Positions 52,469 to 62,323 of a stretch of DNA of 64,000 bases are shown here, piece by piece. The position numbers and the translations under genes were made by a program. How positions within the stretch are numbered: the stretch's first letter is position 1; each line of letters starts with the position of its first letter. Origin of the DNA: Komarekiella delphini-convector SJRDD-AB1. Lineage in GTDB: Bacteria > Cyanobacteriota > Cyanobacteriia > Cyanobacteriales > Nostocaceae. Under the pieces are notes generated by a model. The model was not told the origin of the DNA. It saw only the letters and a list, made by a program, of their open reading frames with translations, and searched no databases. The stretch is from the NCBI RefSeq assembly GCF_014831675.1, contig NZ_VJXY01000020.1, positions 62,001-126,000 of the forward strand, given 5' to 3'.

Positions 52469-54349
52469 ATGAGCATCTCCCAATCCTTCCAAAAACCTTA
52501 CACCCAAGACCGTCGGCGCGAAAATGACTGGCGGTTATTTTTGCGTTTAGTGCCTTATGCCCGTCGTAGTGGACGGCTGCTGGTGCTTTCAATGATCCTA
52601 CTCGTGCCGATCGCATTAGCTAACGCTGTACAACCATTGTTGATTGGACAGGTAATTTCTCTGATTCGCAATGAACCCAGCACTTATGAGTTTCTCAGGA
52701 ATCGCCCTTTCTTGCAAGGATTACATATCCTGGAAGGATTATTGCTACTTGCAATTCTTGTAAGACTCTCATTGACAGGTATTCAGGGTTATATAGTCCA
52801 AACGCTAGGGCAAAAAATCACCGCAGAAATTCGCCAAGACTTATTTCACCATGTGACATCTCTAGCAGTGCGTTTTTTTGACCGCACTCCTGTAGGTAAA
52901 TTAATTACCAGACTCACCAGCGATGTGGAAGTTTTAGGAGATGTCTTTTCCACTGGGGCAATTGGCATTGTGTCCGATTTGTTTTCTATGCTGGTGATTA
53001 CGGCTTTAATGTTTTCTATCCAATGGCAACTTGCTTGTTTGCTGCTGTTGATGCTGTTACCAGTTACTTGGGTAATTGTTTACTTTCAGCAACAGTACCG
53101 CAAAGCCAATTACAAAGTGCGAGAAGAACTTTCTATACTAAACTCACAACTTCAAGAAAATGTGGTTGGCATCAATGTAGTACAGTTGTTTCGCAGAGAA
53201 AAATTTAATGCTGAATTATTTCGGATCACCAACAAGAAGTACACAGCAGAAGTAGATCAAACCATATTTTATGACTCAGCTGTTTCAGCAACCTTAGAAT
53301 GGATTGGACTGATTGCGATCGCAGGTGTGTTATGGGTAGGTGGGTGGTTACTTTTAAGAGAAAACTTGACTTTTGGGGTTTTATCTGCATTTGTCTTGTA
53401 TGCTCAGCGTTTATTTGACCCCTTACGAGATTTTGCCGAAAAATTCACCGTAATCCAATCTGGATTTACTGCTATTGAACGGGTTAGTGATATTTTAGAT
53501 GAACCGATAGAAATACGCGATCGCACCAATCCGCGTTTCTCAATATTTGATGCTAAATTCGGCTACATAGACGAGATAGTTGCAGAGCTAGAATCCCCAG
53601 ACATCAATACTCCACCAGAACTCGGAGAAATCCGCTTTGATCACGTTTGGTTTGCTTACAAAGACGATGATTATGTGATTAAAGACTTAGATTTCACCAT
53701 TCATCCTGGTGAAAAGGTCGCATTAGTCGGCCCCACAGGAGCAGGCAAAAGTTCTATCATTCGTCTTCTGTGTCGCCTCTACGAACCCACCCAAGGACGT
53801 ATTTTGATAGATGGCGTAGATATCCGAGAAGTACCACAGGCAGAACTGCGCCGCTACATGGCAGTAATTTTACAAGAAGGCTTTTTGTTTGCTGGTGATG
53901 TTAAAAGCAATATTAGCTTAGGAGACATTTACACCATTGAGGAAATTCAACAAGCAGCCGAGAGCACAAATATTGCTGAGTTTATTGAACAGTTGCCTCA
54001 AGGCTACGATACTCAACTTAGGGAACGCGGCACAAATCTTTCTAGTGGACAAAAGCAACTTTTAGCCTTTGCTCGTGCTGCTATTCGCAATCCAGAAATT
54101 CTGGTGTTAGATGAGGCAACCGCTAGTCTAGATGTTGGCACAGAAGCTTTAATTCAAGAGGCATTAAATCAGCTTTTGCAAAGACGCACCGCCATTATTA
54201 TTGCTCACCGTTTATCTACAATTCGCAACGTAGATCGAATTTTTGTTCTCAAGCGGGGGGAATTAATCGAACAGGGAAGCCACGAGGAACTGCTGGAACA
54301 AAGAGGACTTTACGCAACTTTGCATAACTTGCAGATGTTGGGAACTTAG
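52469..54349 (+). CDS. ABC transporter, fused permease-ATPase (exporter type)
   Basis: 626 aa half-transporter that would homodimerise. The six-helix exporter membrane domain (residues about 30-340) is followed by the nucleotide-binding domain, with Walker A GPTGAGKSS near 421, Q-loop VILQEGFLFAGDVKSNISLGD, signature LSSGQKQ, Walker B ILVLDEATASLD and H-loop IIAHRLSTIRNVDRI. It resembles MsbA/multidrug-type lipid or drug exporters; the substrate is unknown. It starts ATG at 52469, divergent from the GNAT pair. Confidence 0.94.
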   Translation: MSISQSFQKPYTQDRRRENDWRLFLRLVPYARRSGRLLVLSMILLVPIALANAVQPLLIGQVISLIRNEPSTYEFLRNRPFLQGLHILEGLLLLAILVRLSLTGIQGYIVQTLGQKITAEIRQDLFHHVTSLAVRFFDRTPVGKLITRLTSDVEVLGDVFSTGAIGIVSDLFSMLVITALMFSIQWQLACLLLLMLLPVTWVIVYFQQQYRKANYKVREELSILNSQLQENVVGINVVQLFRREKFNAELFRITNKKYTAEVDQTIFYDSAVSATLEWIGLIAIAGVLWVGGWLLLRENLTFGVLSAFVLYAQRLFDPLRDFAEKFTVIQSGFTAIERVSDILDEPIEIRDRTNPRFSIFDAKFGYIDEIVAELESPDINTPPELGEIRFDHVWFAYKDDDYVIKDLDFTIHPGEKVALVGPTGAGKSSIIRLLCRLYEPTQGRILIDGVDIREVPQAELRRYMAVILQEGFLFAGDVKSNISLGDIYTIEEIQQAAESTNIAEFIEQLPQGYDTQLRERGTNLSSGQKQLLAFARAAIRNPEILVLDEATASLDVGTEALIQEALNQLLQRRTAIIIAHRLSTIRNVDRIFVLKRGELIEQGSHEELLEQRGLYATLHNLQMLGT

Positions 54350-54412
54350 AGAAAAGGTTCTCATAAAGAAAGGGTGAGTTAAGTTTTGCAGGTCGATGTA
54401 ATCGCATTGTTA

Positions 54413-54720
54413 TACCAATTCACGAAAATCTTGATACATATAGATTTCTCGTAGGGGCACGGCATCGCCCATTGGTGTCAATTTAACGTGAAAGCTTAGT
54501 CTGATAAGCATTTCAAAGTTTTTCGATGTACCACCTAGATTTGAGATCCCCCCTAACCCCCCTTTCCAAGGGGGGAATTAGAATCGAATGCCCCCTTTTG
54601 AAGGGGGTTGGGGGATCTGAAACTACGGGAAATTGAGTGTTTGAGCTGAAGTTGACACGTATGGGCATTGCCGTGCCCCTACCAACGGATTTGTATCATT
54701 TTTAAAGTTAAATGGTATTA
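54413..54720 (+). repeat. Repeat B, split copy
   Basis: The left half (54413-54466, ACGAAAATCTTGATACATAT...GTAGGGGCACGGC) and right half (54667-54720, GCCGTGCCCCTACC...TTTTTAAAGTTAAATGGTAT) are together the reverse complement of 9534-9645. They are separated by the 200-bp element at 54467-54666. Confidence 0.82.
54467..54666. mobile_element. 200-bp MITE-like insertion inside repeat B
   Basis: The ends GCCCATTGGTGTCAATTT and AAGTTGACACGTATGGGC are inverted repeats matching at 15 of 18 positions. The interior carries the GATCCCCCCTAACCCCCC...AGGGGG...GGGGGATCT inverted repeat also found inside the GAGGTTGTTTG elements. No coding capacity. Confidence 0.65.
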
Positions 54721-54795
54721 GCCGATGCAATCGCATTGTCAGCCGATGCAATCGAATTGTCAGCCGATGTAATCGCATTGTTAGCCGATGCATTA
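54720..54795. repeat. 21-bp tandem repeat, about 3.5 units
   Basis: Units of AGCCGATGCAATCGCATTGT(C), with single-base variants, begin at 54720, 54741, 54762 and 54783. A related single unit (GTCGATGTAATCGCATTGTT) is at 54392-54411. Confidence 0.88.
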
Positions 54796-54847
54796 ATGAA
54801 TTCTTTGTACCTTTGTCTTAAAAAGTTCTGAGCGGAGATAGACCACT

Positions 54848-54876
54848 GTAGAGACGTTGCATTGCAACGTCTCTAC
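54848..54876. repeat. GTAGAGACGTT-family palindrome
   Basis: GTAGAGACGTTGC / GCAACGTCTCTAC palindrome, identical to 49293-49321, downstream of the acetoacetate-decarboxylase-like gene. Confidence 0.9.
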
Positions 54877-54938
54877 CAAAGAATTTGTTGCAATCATTAA
54901 TTGAATCGGTATAAGTTTAATTGCACCGATAAAGCAAA

Positions 54939-55589
54939 TTACTTAGGAGAAACTTCAACTTTCCGCTGTCCCACCACTTTTGGCGCATCAACTTGTAACT
55001 TCATCTGTTCAGAACGTACAGTTAACAAAGGTTGACCTAGACCAATGTTAGAGAAGGGACTTTCGGCGGGTACTTCTAACTTGGAACCAATTAAACCCAG
55101 CAGAGACTCAAATTCAGCGGGGAATATCAGTAAATCGTTACCCATTGCGCTGAAACCAGATGCACCGAGATGCGATCGCAACGCCAATTTTTGCCGATTA
55201 TAGTTAAGACTACACAACTTCTGATTTCCCTGACGGACGGTGACACGTTCGCCTTGTTCCCAAGTAAACTCAGCTAGTTCTTTTGGTAGTCCCCAAATTT
55301 CTCGACCACCAGCCACCGAATCAGCATTATCTACGTAAATGTGAGAAACCCAACCACCGAATTTCCCTTGATAACTAACCACAGCCGGAGCGATAATTAA
55401 CTCGCTGTATTCCAGCACCGAGCCTGAGCCATAATTAGATAAATACACGCTACCGAGGGTTTTACCAGGCCATGCAGAAATAATTTCTAACTCCGAGGGG
55501 ATAAGGTGTCGCACTCGGTCAATATTCACCAGTTGCAGAGTTTGAATAGCGTAGCCTTGAAGTGTCCAAGGTGCTTGTGGATATGACAT
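54939..55589 (-). CDS. Acetoacetate decarboxylase-like protein
   Basis: 216 aa of the acetoacetate decarboxylase (ADC) fold: PWTLQGYAIQTLQLVNIDRVRHLIPSELEIISAWPGKTLGSVYLSNYGSGSVLEYSELIIAPAVVSYQGKFGGWVSHIYVDNADSVAGGREIWGLPKELAEF. The GGREIWGLPK segment corresponds to the ADC active-site region, with Lys and Glu. Many cyanobacterial and plant members of this family are not decarboxylases, so the reaction is unassigned. It lies 160 bp downstream of dnaK on the same strand, behind the dnaK terminator. Confidence 0.85.
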   Translation of the reverse strand: MSYPQAPWTLQGYAIQTLQLVNIDRVRHLIPSELEIISAWPGKTLGSVYLSNYGSGSVLEYSELIIAPAVVSYQGKFGGWVSHIYVDNADSVAGGREIWGLPKELAEFTWEQGERVTVRQGNQKLCSLNYNRQKLALRSHLGASGFSAMGNDLLIFPAEFESLLGLIGSKLEVPAESPFSNIGLGQPLLTVRSEQMKLQVDAPKVVGQRKVEVSPK

Positions 55590-55667
55590 ATACCAATTTT
55601 AGATTGTTGTAGTGTTGTAGAAACGTTGTTGTACAGACGTTGCATTGCGTTGTTGTACATCGTCCAA

Positions 55668-55704
55668 TAAAAAAATCCCCACCCAGGCAAATGCTTGGAT
55701 GGGC
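55668..55704 (-). terminator. Rho-independent terminator of dnaK
   Basis: On the minus strand, GCCCATCCAAGCA pairs with TGCCTGGGTGGGG (two G-T wobbles, short loop) and is followed by ATTTTTTTATT. It lies about 50 bp past the dnaK stop codon. Confidence 0.8.
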
Positions 55705-55751
55705 AATATAAAGCAGGGGCACAATAAATTTTCCCTACAGAACTATGAGAA

Positions 55752-57656
55752 TTATTTGCTTTCGGTGAAATCAGCGTCAATCACATCATCACCGCTACCG
55801 GAAGGAGTAGAACCACCATCTTGAGGTTCAGCGCCTCCAGGAGCCGCACCACCACCAGCTTGTTGATAGATGTTGCTACCAACGGCGAATAGCGCTTGTT
55901 GTAGTTCTGGTGTGAGTTTCTGAATTTGCTCATCGTCTTCTTTGGCAACTGCATCCCGCAGTTCTTTCACCAAACCTTCGACTTTAGTCTTGTCAGCTTC
56001 GGGAACTTTATCGCCCAATTCTTGTAGCTGCTTCTCAGCTTGATATGCCAAAGAGTCGGCTTGGTTCTTGCGTTCAATTTTCTCACGACGCTCTTTGTCA
56101 GCAGAAGCGTTTTGTTCGGCTTCTCTCACCATCCGGTCAACATCAGATTTATCCAGGGTGGAAGCGCCAGTGATACTAATAGACTGTTCCTTACCTGTGC
56201 CTTTGTCCTTAGCGGTGACGTTGAGGATACCGTTGGCATCAATATCGAAGGTAACTTCAATTTGCGGGACGCCGCGTGGTGCAGGTGGAATACCATCAAG
56301 GCGGAAGGTTCCTAAACTCTTGTTATCGCCAGAAAACTCCCGTTCACCTTGGAGGACGTGAATTTCTACGTTGGTTTGACCATCCACAGCCGTGGAGAAG
56401 ACTTCTGATTTCTTGGTGGGAATTGTTGTGTTGCGGGGGATAATTTTGGTCATCACGCCGCCCAATGTTTCTACACCCAAAGACAGAGGTGTTACGTCTA
56501 ACAGCAAGATACCTGTAACATCACCTTCTAGCACACCTGCTTGAATGGCTGCACCAATTGCCACAACTTCATCAGGGTTAACGCTTTGGTTGGGGTCTTT
56601 ACCCAATACTTGCTTGACTATTTGTTGAACTGCGGGAATGCGGGTAGAACCACCAACTAGCACAACTTCATCAATATCGCCTTTGGTTAACTTGGCATCC
56701 CGTAGAGCGTTTTCAACGGGGATGCGACAACGGTCGATCAAGTCTGAGCAAAGTTCTTCAAATTTGGCGCGAGTCAGGGTTGTATCCAGGTGCTTGGGCC
56801 CATCCTGGGTAGCGGTGATAAATGGTAGGTTAATTTCTGCTTGGGTAACGCTAGAAAGCTCAATTTTGGCTTTTTCTGCGGCTTCAGTCAGACGTTGTAA
56901 AGCTTGTTTATCTTTGCGTAGTTCAATGCCTTCGGCTTTTTTGAACTGTTCAGCTAAGAAGTCAACAATTTTTTTGTCGAAGTCGTCACCGCCAAGGTGA
57001 GTGTCACCAGAGGTAGCTAACACTTCAAACACGCCATCGCCAACTTCGAGCACGGATACGTCAAAAGTACCGCCACCAAGGTCAAATACCAAGATTGTTT
57101 CGTTACTCTTCTTGTCAAACCCGTATGCCAAAGAAGCGGCAGTTGGTTCGTTAATAATCCGCAGAACTTCAATACCAGCGATTTTACCAGCGTCTTTTGT
57201 CGCTTGTCGTTGGGAGTCGTTGAAGTATGCAGGAACGGTGATTACAGCTTTGGTTACGGTTTCACCCAGATATTTGCTAGCATCTTCTACTAGCTTGCGA
57301 AGAACTTGTGCAGAAATTTCTTCAGGAGCAAATGCTTTACCAACTCCTGGGCATTCCAGCTTGACATTGCCATTGCTGCTGATGACTTTGTAAGAAACTT
57401 CAGTAGTCTCCTTGCCAACTTCATCGTAGCGGCGTCCGATAAAGCGTTTGACTGAGTAAAACGTATTTTCCGGGTTCATCACCGCTTGGCGTTTGGCGAT
57501 TTGACCAACCAAGCGATCGCCATTTTTGGCAAATGCAACCACTGATGGTGTTGTCCGAAAACCCTCAGCGTTAGCAATTACCGTGGGTTTACCACCTTCC
57601 ATCACTGCTACGCAGGAGTTAGTCGTACCTAAGTCAATTCCAACTGCTTTTGCCAT
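55752..57656 (-). CDS. dnaK: Molecular chaperone DnaK (Hsp70)
   Basis: ATP-dependent Hsp70 chaperone. 634 aa: [63 protein letters not shown], the ATPase motif [32 protein letters not shown], and the substrate-binding domain [34 protein letters not shown]. The tail ends [12 protein letters not shown] after a Gly/Ser-rich linker. This is the DnaK2-type length and tail. No dnaJ or grpE adjacent. No obvious CIRCE inverted repeat was seen in the 290 bp upstream. Confidence 0.97.
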   Translation of the reverse strand: MAKAVGIDLGTTNSCVAVMEGGKPTVIANAEGFRTTPSVVAFAKNGDRLVGQIAKRQAVMNPENTFYSVKRFIGRRYDEVGKETTEVSYKVISSNGNVKLECPGVGKAFAPEEISAQVLRKLVEDASKYLGETVTKAVITVPAYFNDSQRQATKDAGKIAGIEVLRIINEPTAASLAYGFDKKSNETILVFDLGGGTFDVSVLEVGDGVFEVLATSGDTHLGGDDFDKKIVDFLAEQFKKAEGIELRKDKQALQRLTEAAEKAKIELSSVTQAEINLPFITATQDGPKHLDTTLTRAKFEELCSDLIDRCRIPVENALRDAKLTKGDIDEVVLVGGSTRIPAVQQIVKQVLGKDPNQSVNPDEVVAIGAAIQAGVLEGDVTGILLLDVTPLSLGVETLGGVMTKIIPRNTTIPTKKSEVFSTAVDGQTNVEIHVLQGEREFSGDNKSLGTFRLDGIPPAPRGVPQIEVTFDIDANGILNVTAKDKGTGKEQSISITGASTLDKSDVDRMVREAEQNASADKERREKIERKNQADSLAYQAEKQLQELGDKVPEADKTKVEGLVKELRDAVAKEDDEQIQKLTPELQQALFAVGSNIYQQAGGGAAPGGAEPQDGGSTPSGSGDDVIDADFTESK

Positions 57657-58076
57657 TTTAGGTGCTGGCTCCGTATAACTACAAATGAATGAATGAGAGT
57701 ATAAAGGACTAAATTTTGAACCAACTGGGTTAAGAAATCAGCCAGTTCAGCATGAATACCTTTGATTTGGCTTTCCGGGGTCAAAACTCCAGACTATGCT
57801 GATATATATACTGAGCTTGTGTAGCCAGTCCATGAAGGGTGGTTTCCCGAACCTTGGTTGGGACGGTTTACCTAAATGGTGTTTCTGGTTGGTTCACGAA
57901 TTAATTTGCTTTCACTTTGTCTAATGTATGAGAATTAATACTTTCAGTAATTAGGGTGAACCGTAACGTCATAGTGGTGTTTGCCGTCTTTTAACGAACT
58001 GCACGAGTAGAAAAGCAGCGATCGCCTCGGTAATTCATTTTTATTGCGGATATCAGTAATTTTGGTAGTGGTAGAT

Positions 58077-58142
58077 TTCAGGAGGCAGGAAGGAGGGGAG
58101 CAGGGGAGCAGAGGGGTGGAGGGGCGGAGGGGCAGGGGGAGA
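58077..58142. repeat. G-rich GGGGAGCAG / GGAGGGGC tandem tract
   Basis: A run of about seven imperfect GGGGAGCAG and GGGGCGGA units downstream of the NAD(P)-binding protein gene. It is the same class as the repeats inserted in menC and the acylase gene. The 82-codon minus frame across it is an artefact. Confidence 0.85.
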
Positions 58143-58184
58143 ATAAATACTGACTTTTGTACAGACTCGATTAATCGCGTCTCC

Positions 58185-58997
58185 TCACTCACTACCTAAT
58201 TGCGAAAAAAGAGTCTCCCAGTTAATTACAGCTGGTCTTGCTCCTTGGTTAACTAGTTCAAAAATTTTTCCTGAACTACTAGGGTGAATAATAGATTCTA
58301 CACAAGCGTTTGCTACGTCAATTCGGCTAGCATCACCCGACAAGGTGTCACCTGTGCCTAATACCACACCATATTTGCCTCCTGTTTTTGCCTTTAAGAG
58401 AGTGTTGAGGTCGTATGAGGTATATGGGCCGTCAATCAGGCGTCCTGGGCGGATAATGGTGTAGGGTAATCCTGAACTGGCGATCGCTTCCTCGCCTTTC
58501 TGTTTGGCATCAAGCACGCCGAAGCCGTTAAGAATACTAAAAGGAAGCTGATCTTTACGAAGAATTCCGCAAGAAGAGACGAAAACGAACCGCTTCAAAT
58601 TCCGGGGTGCTGCTGCTACTAAGTTACTCACACCTTGGGCATCGACCTTTGCCGGACTATTTTTTGCTTTGGCTTGACTAGATTTAGGGTTAAGAAACGC
58701 AGTTCCCCATTCAATCAAGTTCAGAGGCGGGTCAAACTCCCATCTAGCAGAGGGAAAGGCTGTGGTTCCAGTACAACAGATGATGTGACTTAGATTCTGC
58801 ATTGCGGCTGGGAGTGTACTCGGCTGGCGGGTATCACCAACGGCAACTTCTGTCCTGTGATCAAACATCTCTTCGGCTTTTGCTGCATTGCGTGTCAAGA
58901 CGCGAACTTTAAAACCTTTTTCCAGCAGCTTGCCCACCACAAGTTGTCCCACTCCACCAGTACCACCAGCAACCAGTACCAAATCTTCAGAAGTCAT
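58185..58997 (-). CDS. NAD(P)-binding atypical short-chain dehydrogenase (NmrA/TIC62-like)
   Basis: 270 aa from the ATG at 58997 (MTSEDLVLVAGGTGGVGQLVVGKLL); the upstream ATG at 59033 adds nonconserved residues. Rossmann GGTGGVGQ at the N-terminus; FVFVSSCGIL, then GEEAIASSGLPYTIIRPGRLIDGPYTSYDL and DTLSGDASRIDVANACVESIIHPSSSGKIFELVN. It matches the atypical extended SDR group found in cyanobacteria and plastids (YCF39/TIC62 relatives). The catalytic Tyr-x3-Lys is not evident, so it may bind NADPH for regulation, not catalysis. Confidence 0.87.
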   Translation of the reverse strand: MTSEDLVLVAGGTGGVGQLVVGKLLEKGFKVRVLTRNAAKAEEMFDHRTEVAVGDTRQPSTLPAAMQNLSHIICCTGTTAFPSARWEFDPPLNLIEWGTAFLNPKSSQAKAKNSPAKVDAQGVSNLVAAAPRNLKRFVFVSSCGILRKDQLPFSILNGFGVLDAKQKGEEAIASSGLPYTIIRPGRLIDGPYTSYDLNTLLKAKTGGKYGVVLGTGDTLSGDASRIDVANACVESIIHPSSSGKIFELVNQGARPAVINWETLFSQLGSE

Positions 58998-59135
58998 AAT
59001 CGCCCTAAGATAGTCTATTGCTAATCTAATCAAAATTTCGAGTGGGGAACACCTGCTAAGGAGCGATCGCTTAGCAAATCCTTATCCCCCACCAGGTAAA
59101 ATCTTAAAAGCGCAAATCCGAACAATGCATCAAGT

Positions 59136-59948
59136 GTGAAAACTGACAGCATCTTTTATCGCCTTTTTCAAGAATTACCTAGCATCTTTTTTGAATTAAT
59201 TGGCAACCCGCCCCAAACAGCAGATGCTTATAAATTCTCCTCAATCGAAATCAAGCAAACTGCATTCCGCATAGATGGCGTTTTTGTCCCGACACAAGGC
59301 GAATATAAATCTATTTATTTTGTTGAAGTTCAGTTTCAAACCGACACAGAAATTTATTCGCGCCTATTTTCAGAAATCTTTTTATATCTACACCGAAACC
59401 AACCAAAAAATCCTTGGCGAGGAGTAGTTATCTATCCTACTCGCAGTCTGGATATAGCAAATATAGATAATTACAGCGAATTTTTTACTAGTCAGCGTGT
59501 TAGTCGTATTTATCTAGATGAATTAGGTGAAACAGCAACCCTGCCAGTGGGAATTGCTACGATTAAATTAGTGGTTGAAGATCAGGACACAGCAATTACA
59601 ACTGCCAGAGAGTTAATATCAAGAACCCAGCAAGAAATCTACACTGAACGACAATAACGACAGTTATTAGAATTAATAGAGACAATTTTAGTTTACAAGT
59701 TTCCGACTATGAGTCGAGAGGAGATTGCAGGTATGTTTGGATTAAGCGATTTGAAGCAAACACGAGTTTATCAAGAAGGACTACAAGAAGGACGTGAAGA
59801 AGGACTACAAGAAGGCGCACGTCAAGAAAAGTTAAGAATGATACCTTTATTATTGAAATTGCAATTGAGCGCAGAAGAAATAGCAAAAGAGTTGGGTCTG
59901 GATTTAGAGGAGGTTCAGCAACAAATGCAAAAACAGCCTAAAAGTTAA
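59136..59948 (+). pseudogene. DUF2887 / Rpn-family (PD-(D/E)XK-like) gene interrupted by one in-frame stop
   Basis: The frame runs 271 codons from GTG 59136 to the stop at 59948, with one TAA at 59655-59657. Before it: MKTDSIFYRLFQELPSIFFELIG, then FRIDGVFVPTQGEYKSIYFVEVQFQTDTEIYSRLFSEIFLYL (nuclease-like core). After it, in the same frame: RQLLELIETILVYKFPTMSREEIAGMFGLSDLKQTRVYQEGLQEGREEGLQEG, ending in an Ala/Glu/Leu tail. Gln is expected at the stop (CAA to TAA). The two pieces might be expressed separately (an ATG at 59709), but a single lesion in one gene is simpler. Confidence 0.85.
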
Positions 59949-60076
59949 GCTTGAATTTATCCATTTCTACTGATGCGATGTCATCTGAATCTACTCAAAT
60001 GCTAAAAGTGCCTAGCGCTTTATTTCAGCGTTTGAGTAATACAGCTGTTCATGCGGCTTAATTGGATAAAGTCGAG

Positions 60077-60928
60077 CTAAGCGATTGTTCGCGCTAACAA
60101 CACTGGACATGTGGCATTGACTCGAACGTAGTCAGACAAAGAAGCACCTATTAGTCGGTCTATATCAACAAAACTCTTAGCGATCGATGGACGACGATCT
60201 GGAGAACCGAGTAATAATAAGTCTATATTCAACTCCTCTGCTAACCGACAAATTTCTTCACCTGGCTTACCACTGCTACTATAACAACGAGATTGAATGC
60301 CTTGTCTTTCAGCTTCAGCCGCCGCAGCTGCCAAAACAGGATTTTTACCTGAGTTAACCTCGGTGATTTCAGAGATTTTGCCCCCTAAATCTGTAGCAAT
60401 ATTAGCCAAAATTAACTGTCCACCCTGAATATCTCGCAGCAGGAACAGAGCCAATTTCAAACAGTTTTTTGACGCATCAGAGTTGTCTATTGCCACCATA
60501 ATGCGCTTAATTCTTTTGACGTAAATGTCATCTTTTACCAACAACATGGGGCGAGAAGATAACTGGAAAACATACTGGCTGACTGAGTTCGATAAAATTG
60601 ATTGCAGTCGCTTAAGTCCGCGTGAACCCATAATAATCAAGTCAGCATCGATTTCATCAGCTACTTGGCAAACCACATCTTTGGGATCTCCTTGCCGTAA
60701 AATTGAAGAAACCTGGCTTGGATCTAAGTTCAAAGTCTGAATGGCATTAGCCAAGATTTTGCCACCATCTTCCCATTTAGCTGTCATGGCAGCTGCGGTA
60801 CTTTGCCCAGTTACAACATGCAAAATCGTAACTTTTGCATCTTTAATTGATGGCATTTCTTTCAACGTTTTGAGCATTTCTTCCGCGTGTCCCAATCCTG
60901 AGACAGCCAGCAAAATTTTTTCTATCAT
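60077..60928 (-). CDS. Universal stress protein with two tandem Usp domains
   Basis: 283 aa. Domain 1 is residues about 1-135 (MIEKILLAVSGLGHAEEMLKTL, VCQVADEIDADLIIMGSRGLKRLQSILSNSVSQYVFQLSSRPMLLVK). Domain 2 is about 140-283 (KRIMVAIDNSDASKNCLKLALFLL, LLLLGSPDRRP...DRLIGASLSDYVRVNATCPVLLA). The ATP-binding G-2x-G-9x-G(S/T) pattern is clear in domain 1 (MGSRG) and altered in domain 2 (LLGSPD). It acts in stress tolerance in the cytosol. Monocistronic, with an AT-rich upstream region. Confidence 0.92.
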   Translation of the reverse strand: MIEKILLAVSGLGHAEEMLKTLKEMPSIKDAKVTILHVVTGQSTAAAMTAKWEDGGKILANAIQTLNLDPSQVSSILRQGDPKDVVCQVADEIDADLIIMGSRGLKRLQSILSNSVSQYVFQLSSRPMLLVKDDIYVKRIKRIMVAIDNSDASKNCLKLALFLLRDIQGGQLILANIATDLGGKISEITEVNSGKNPVLAAAAAEAERQGIQSRCYSSSGKPGEEICRLAEELNIDLLLLGSPDRRPSIAKSFVDIDRLIGASLSDYVRVNATCPVLLARTIA

Positions 60929-61619
60929 CTTACTAGTTATTGTTAAGGTTGCTTTAGTTTTCGCTGTTAAGATGTGGCTTAGACTGAGTTTTTACCACCT
61001 TGCTTGACAACCTAGTCAGTAAGTTGGCGCAAATAAACTTTACTTTTTAGTCTTTAGTCTTTAACACTTAAATAACCAAGTACAAAAGACTAAATAAGTA
61101 TTTAGGTTTATTCATACCATAGTTACTCAAATCTTAAACTAGGCTTCAATAATTAAGCATACTCTCAATTTAGCCTGATTAACTTAATAAATTATGATGT
61201 TAGTTATTATTTTTAATCTATGTTAACTTTTTTTTAATAAAAGTTAGTTAAGTATTGCAAAGAAATTACCAAAAGATACAACTTATAGTCTTTTTGAAAT
61301 GCGTGTCAGACTATTTAGGAAAAATTATAATATTTATATAGATTGTTTATATTTAATATAATTACATAGTATGGATTTTGTATTTCATTGTGTTAGATAT
61401 TTTGCGATGGGCTATGCCCCGCAGTAGGCGATCGCACTCCATTAAGTAATAGATGCGTATAAATTATAAAAAGGCGTCGGGAAACCCATTTCTTTTCGGT
61501 AGGTGATGAAAGACGCTCCGACGCCGTTGACGGTTGACGGTTAACAGTCAACGTGAAATCCCATCCCCTTTTAAGGATGGGATAAGCTTAATGAAACCTT
61601 AGCATCTCTGCACTTTTAC
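60929..61619. other. AT-rich intergenic region with repeat C
   Basis: About 690 bp. The first 540 bp are very AT-rich with no open frame or RNA gene recognised, apart from the GGCTATGCCCCGCAGTAGGC repeat near 61409 and a HIP1-like site at about 61428. Repeat C occupies 61464-61594 and carries the uninterrupted target site of the 50611 MITE. Confidence 0.6.
61464..61594. repeat. Interspersed repeat C, uninterrupted copy
   Basis: Matches 50471-50607 plus 51272-51285. Includes GGCGTCGGGAAACCC, GGTAGGTGATGAAAGACGC, a CAACAGT-type heptamer run, and CCCCTTTTAAGGATGGGATA, which is continuous here but split by the MITE in the other copy. Confidence 0.82.
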
Positions 61620-61949
61620 TTAATTAATCAGTCCGTTATAATTAATAAATTTTGATGCGATAATAGCAATAAATGCGAATAGACCTAGCGCTCTGCGAAA
61701 ATAATTAACGCCTTGAAATAATTCCAGCCATGCCCAAGTAAACAAGGAACCATTTGCCAATACGTCTAACACTATATTGATTGTGCCAGTTGGAAAAACT
61801 AGAGTAAGTAAACTGGTTACTATCCAAACAATGAGCGGTAGATTTGGCTTCTGAGCTAAAACAATGTTGCCATTGCTATCACGGAAGGTTTTATCAACTA
61901 ATGTATTTTCCATCATTTGTAATTCCAATTCTTTAATATATTGAAACAT
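61620..61949 (-). CDS. Small hypothetical membrane protein
   Basis: 109 aa; an internal ATG at 61916 (MENTLVDKTF) is an alternative start. Two hydrophobic segments (PLIVWIVTSLLTLVFPTGTINIVLDVLA and ALGLFAFIAIIASKFI), the first containing a break, are separated by WLELFQGVNYFRR. No family is recognised with confidence, but the WAWLEL..G.NYFRR pattern looks like a conserved bacterial small membrane protein. Confidence 0.7.
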   Translation of the reverse strand: MFQYIKELELQMMENTLVDKTFRDSNGNIVLAQKPNLPLIVWIVTSLLTLVFPTGTINIVLDVLANGSLFTWAWLELFQGVNYFRRALGLFAFIAIIASKFINYNGLIN

Positions 61950-62109
61950 TCAGGTAAATCTCTTTTCAAGCATCTAATTGCTGAGATTAGAGCGGTAAAG
62001 TATATTCATATATGCCTATATTGAGAGGCATACTCTACACGGAATCCGCCAATATATTTGGCATGAACGTAATTTGGATCTCCCCACATGCTGGTTCTAT
62101 CTTTAGATA

Positions 62110-62237
62110 GAGGGCGAAAAAAACCGATTATTTTGTAGAGACGTTGTATTGCAACGTCTCTACTCTACAGTTAACGAAAATTGGTCATTTTACCGAAAAG
62201 AAATCGGGTTTTTGCGATTACTGAATCTATGCTCTAG
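62110..62237 (+). repeat. Interspersed repeat A, copy 3
   Basis: Near-identical to the reverse complement of 9401-9523. Contains GGCGAAAAAAACCGATTA, the palindrome at 62135-62163 with one base change (GTAGAGACGTTGT...GCAACGTCTCTAC), then AACGAAAATTGGTCATTTTA and the CTGAATC...GCTCTAG end. Confidence 0.85.
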
Positions 62238-62323
62238 TACATAGACATGGTGCGATCGCGGCGTTATCGATGCGATCGCCACCATTTAGAGCAGCAATTT
62301 TCCAGTCTTGCTGAAAAGAAATC

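Noticed and set aside
57944-58192. 82-codon minus-strand frame containing PLPLRPSTPLLPCSPP
   Set aside because: Reads through the G-rich tandem tract at 58077-58142; no conserved features.
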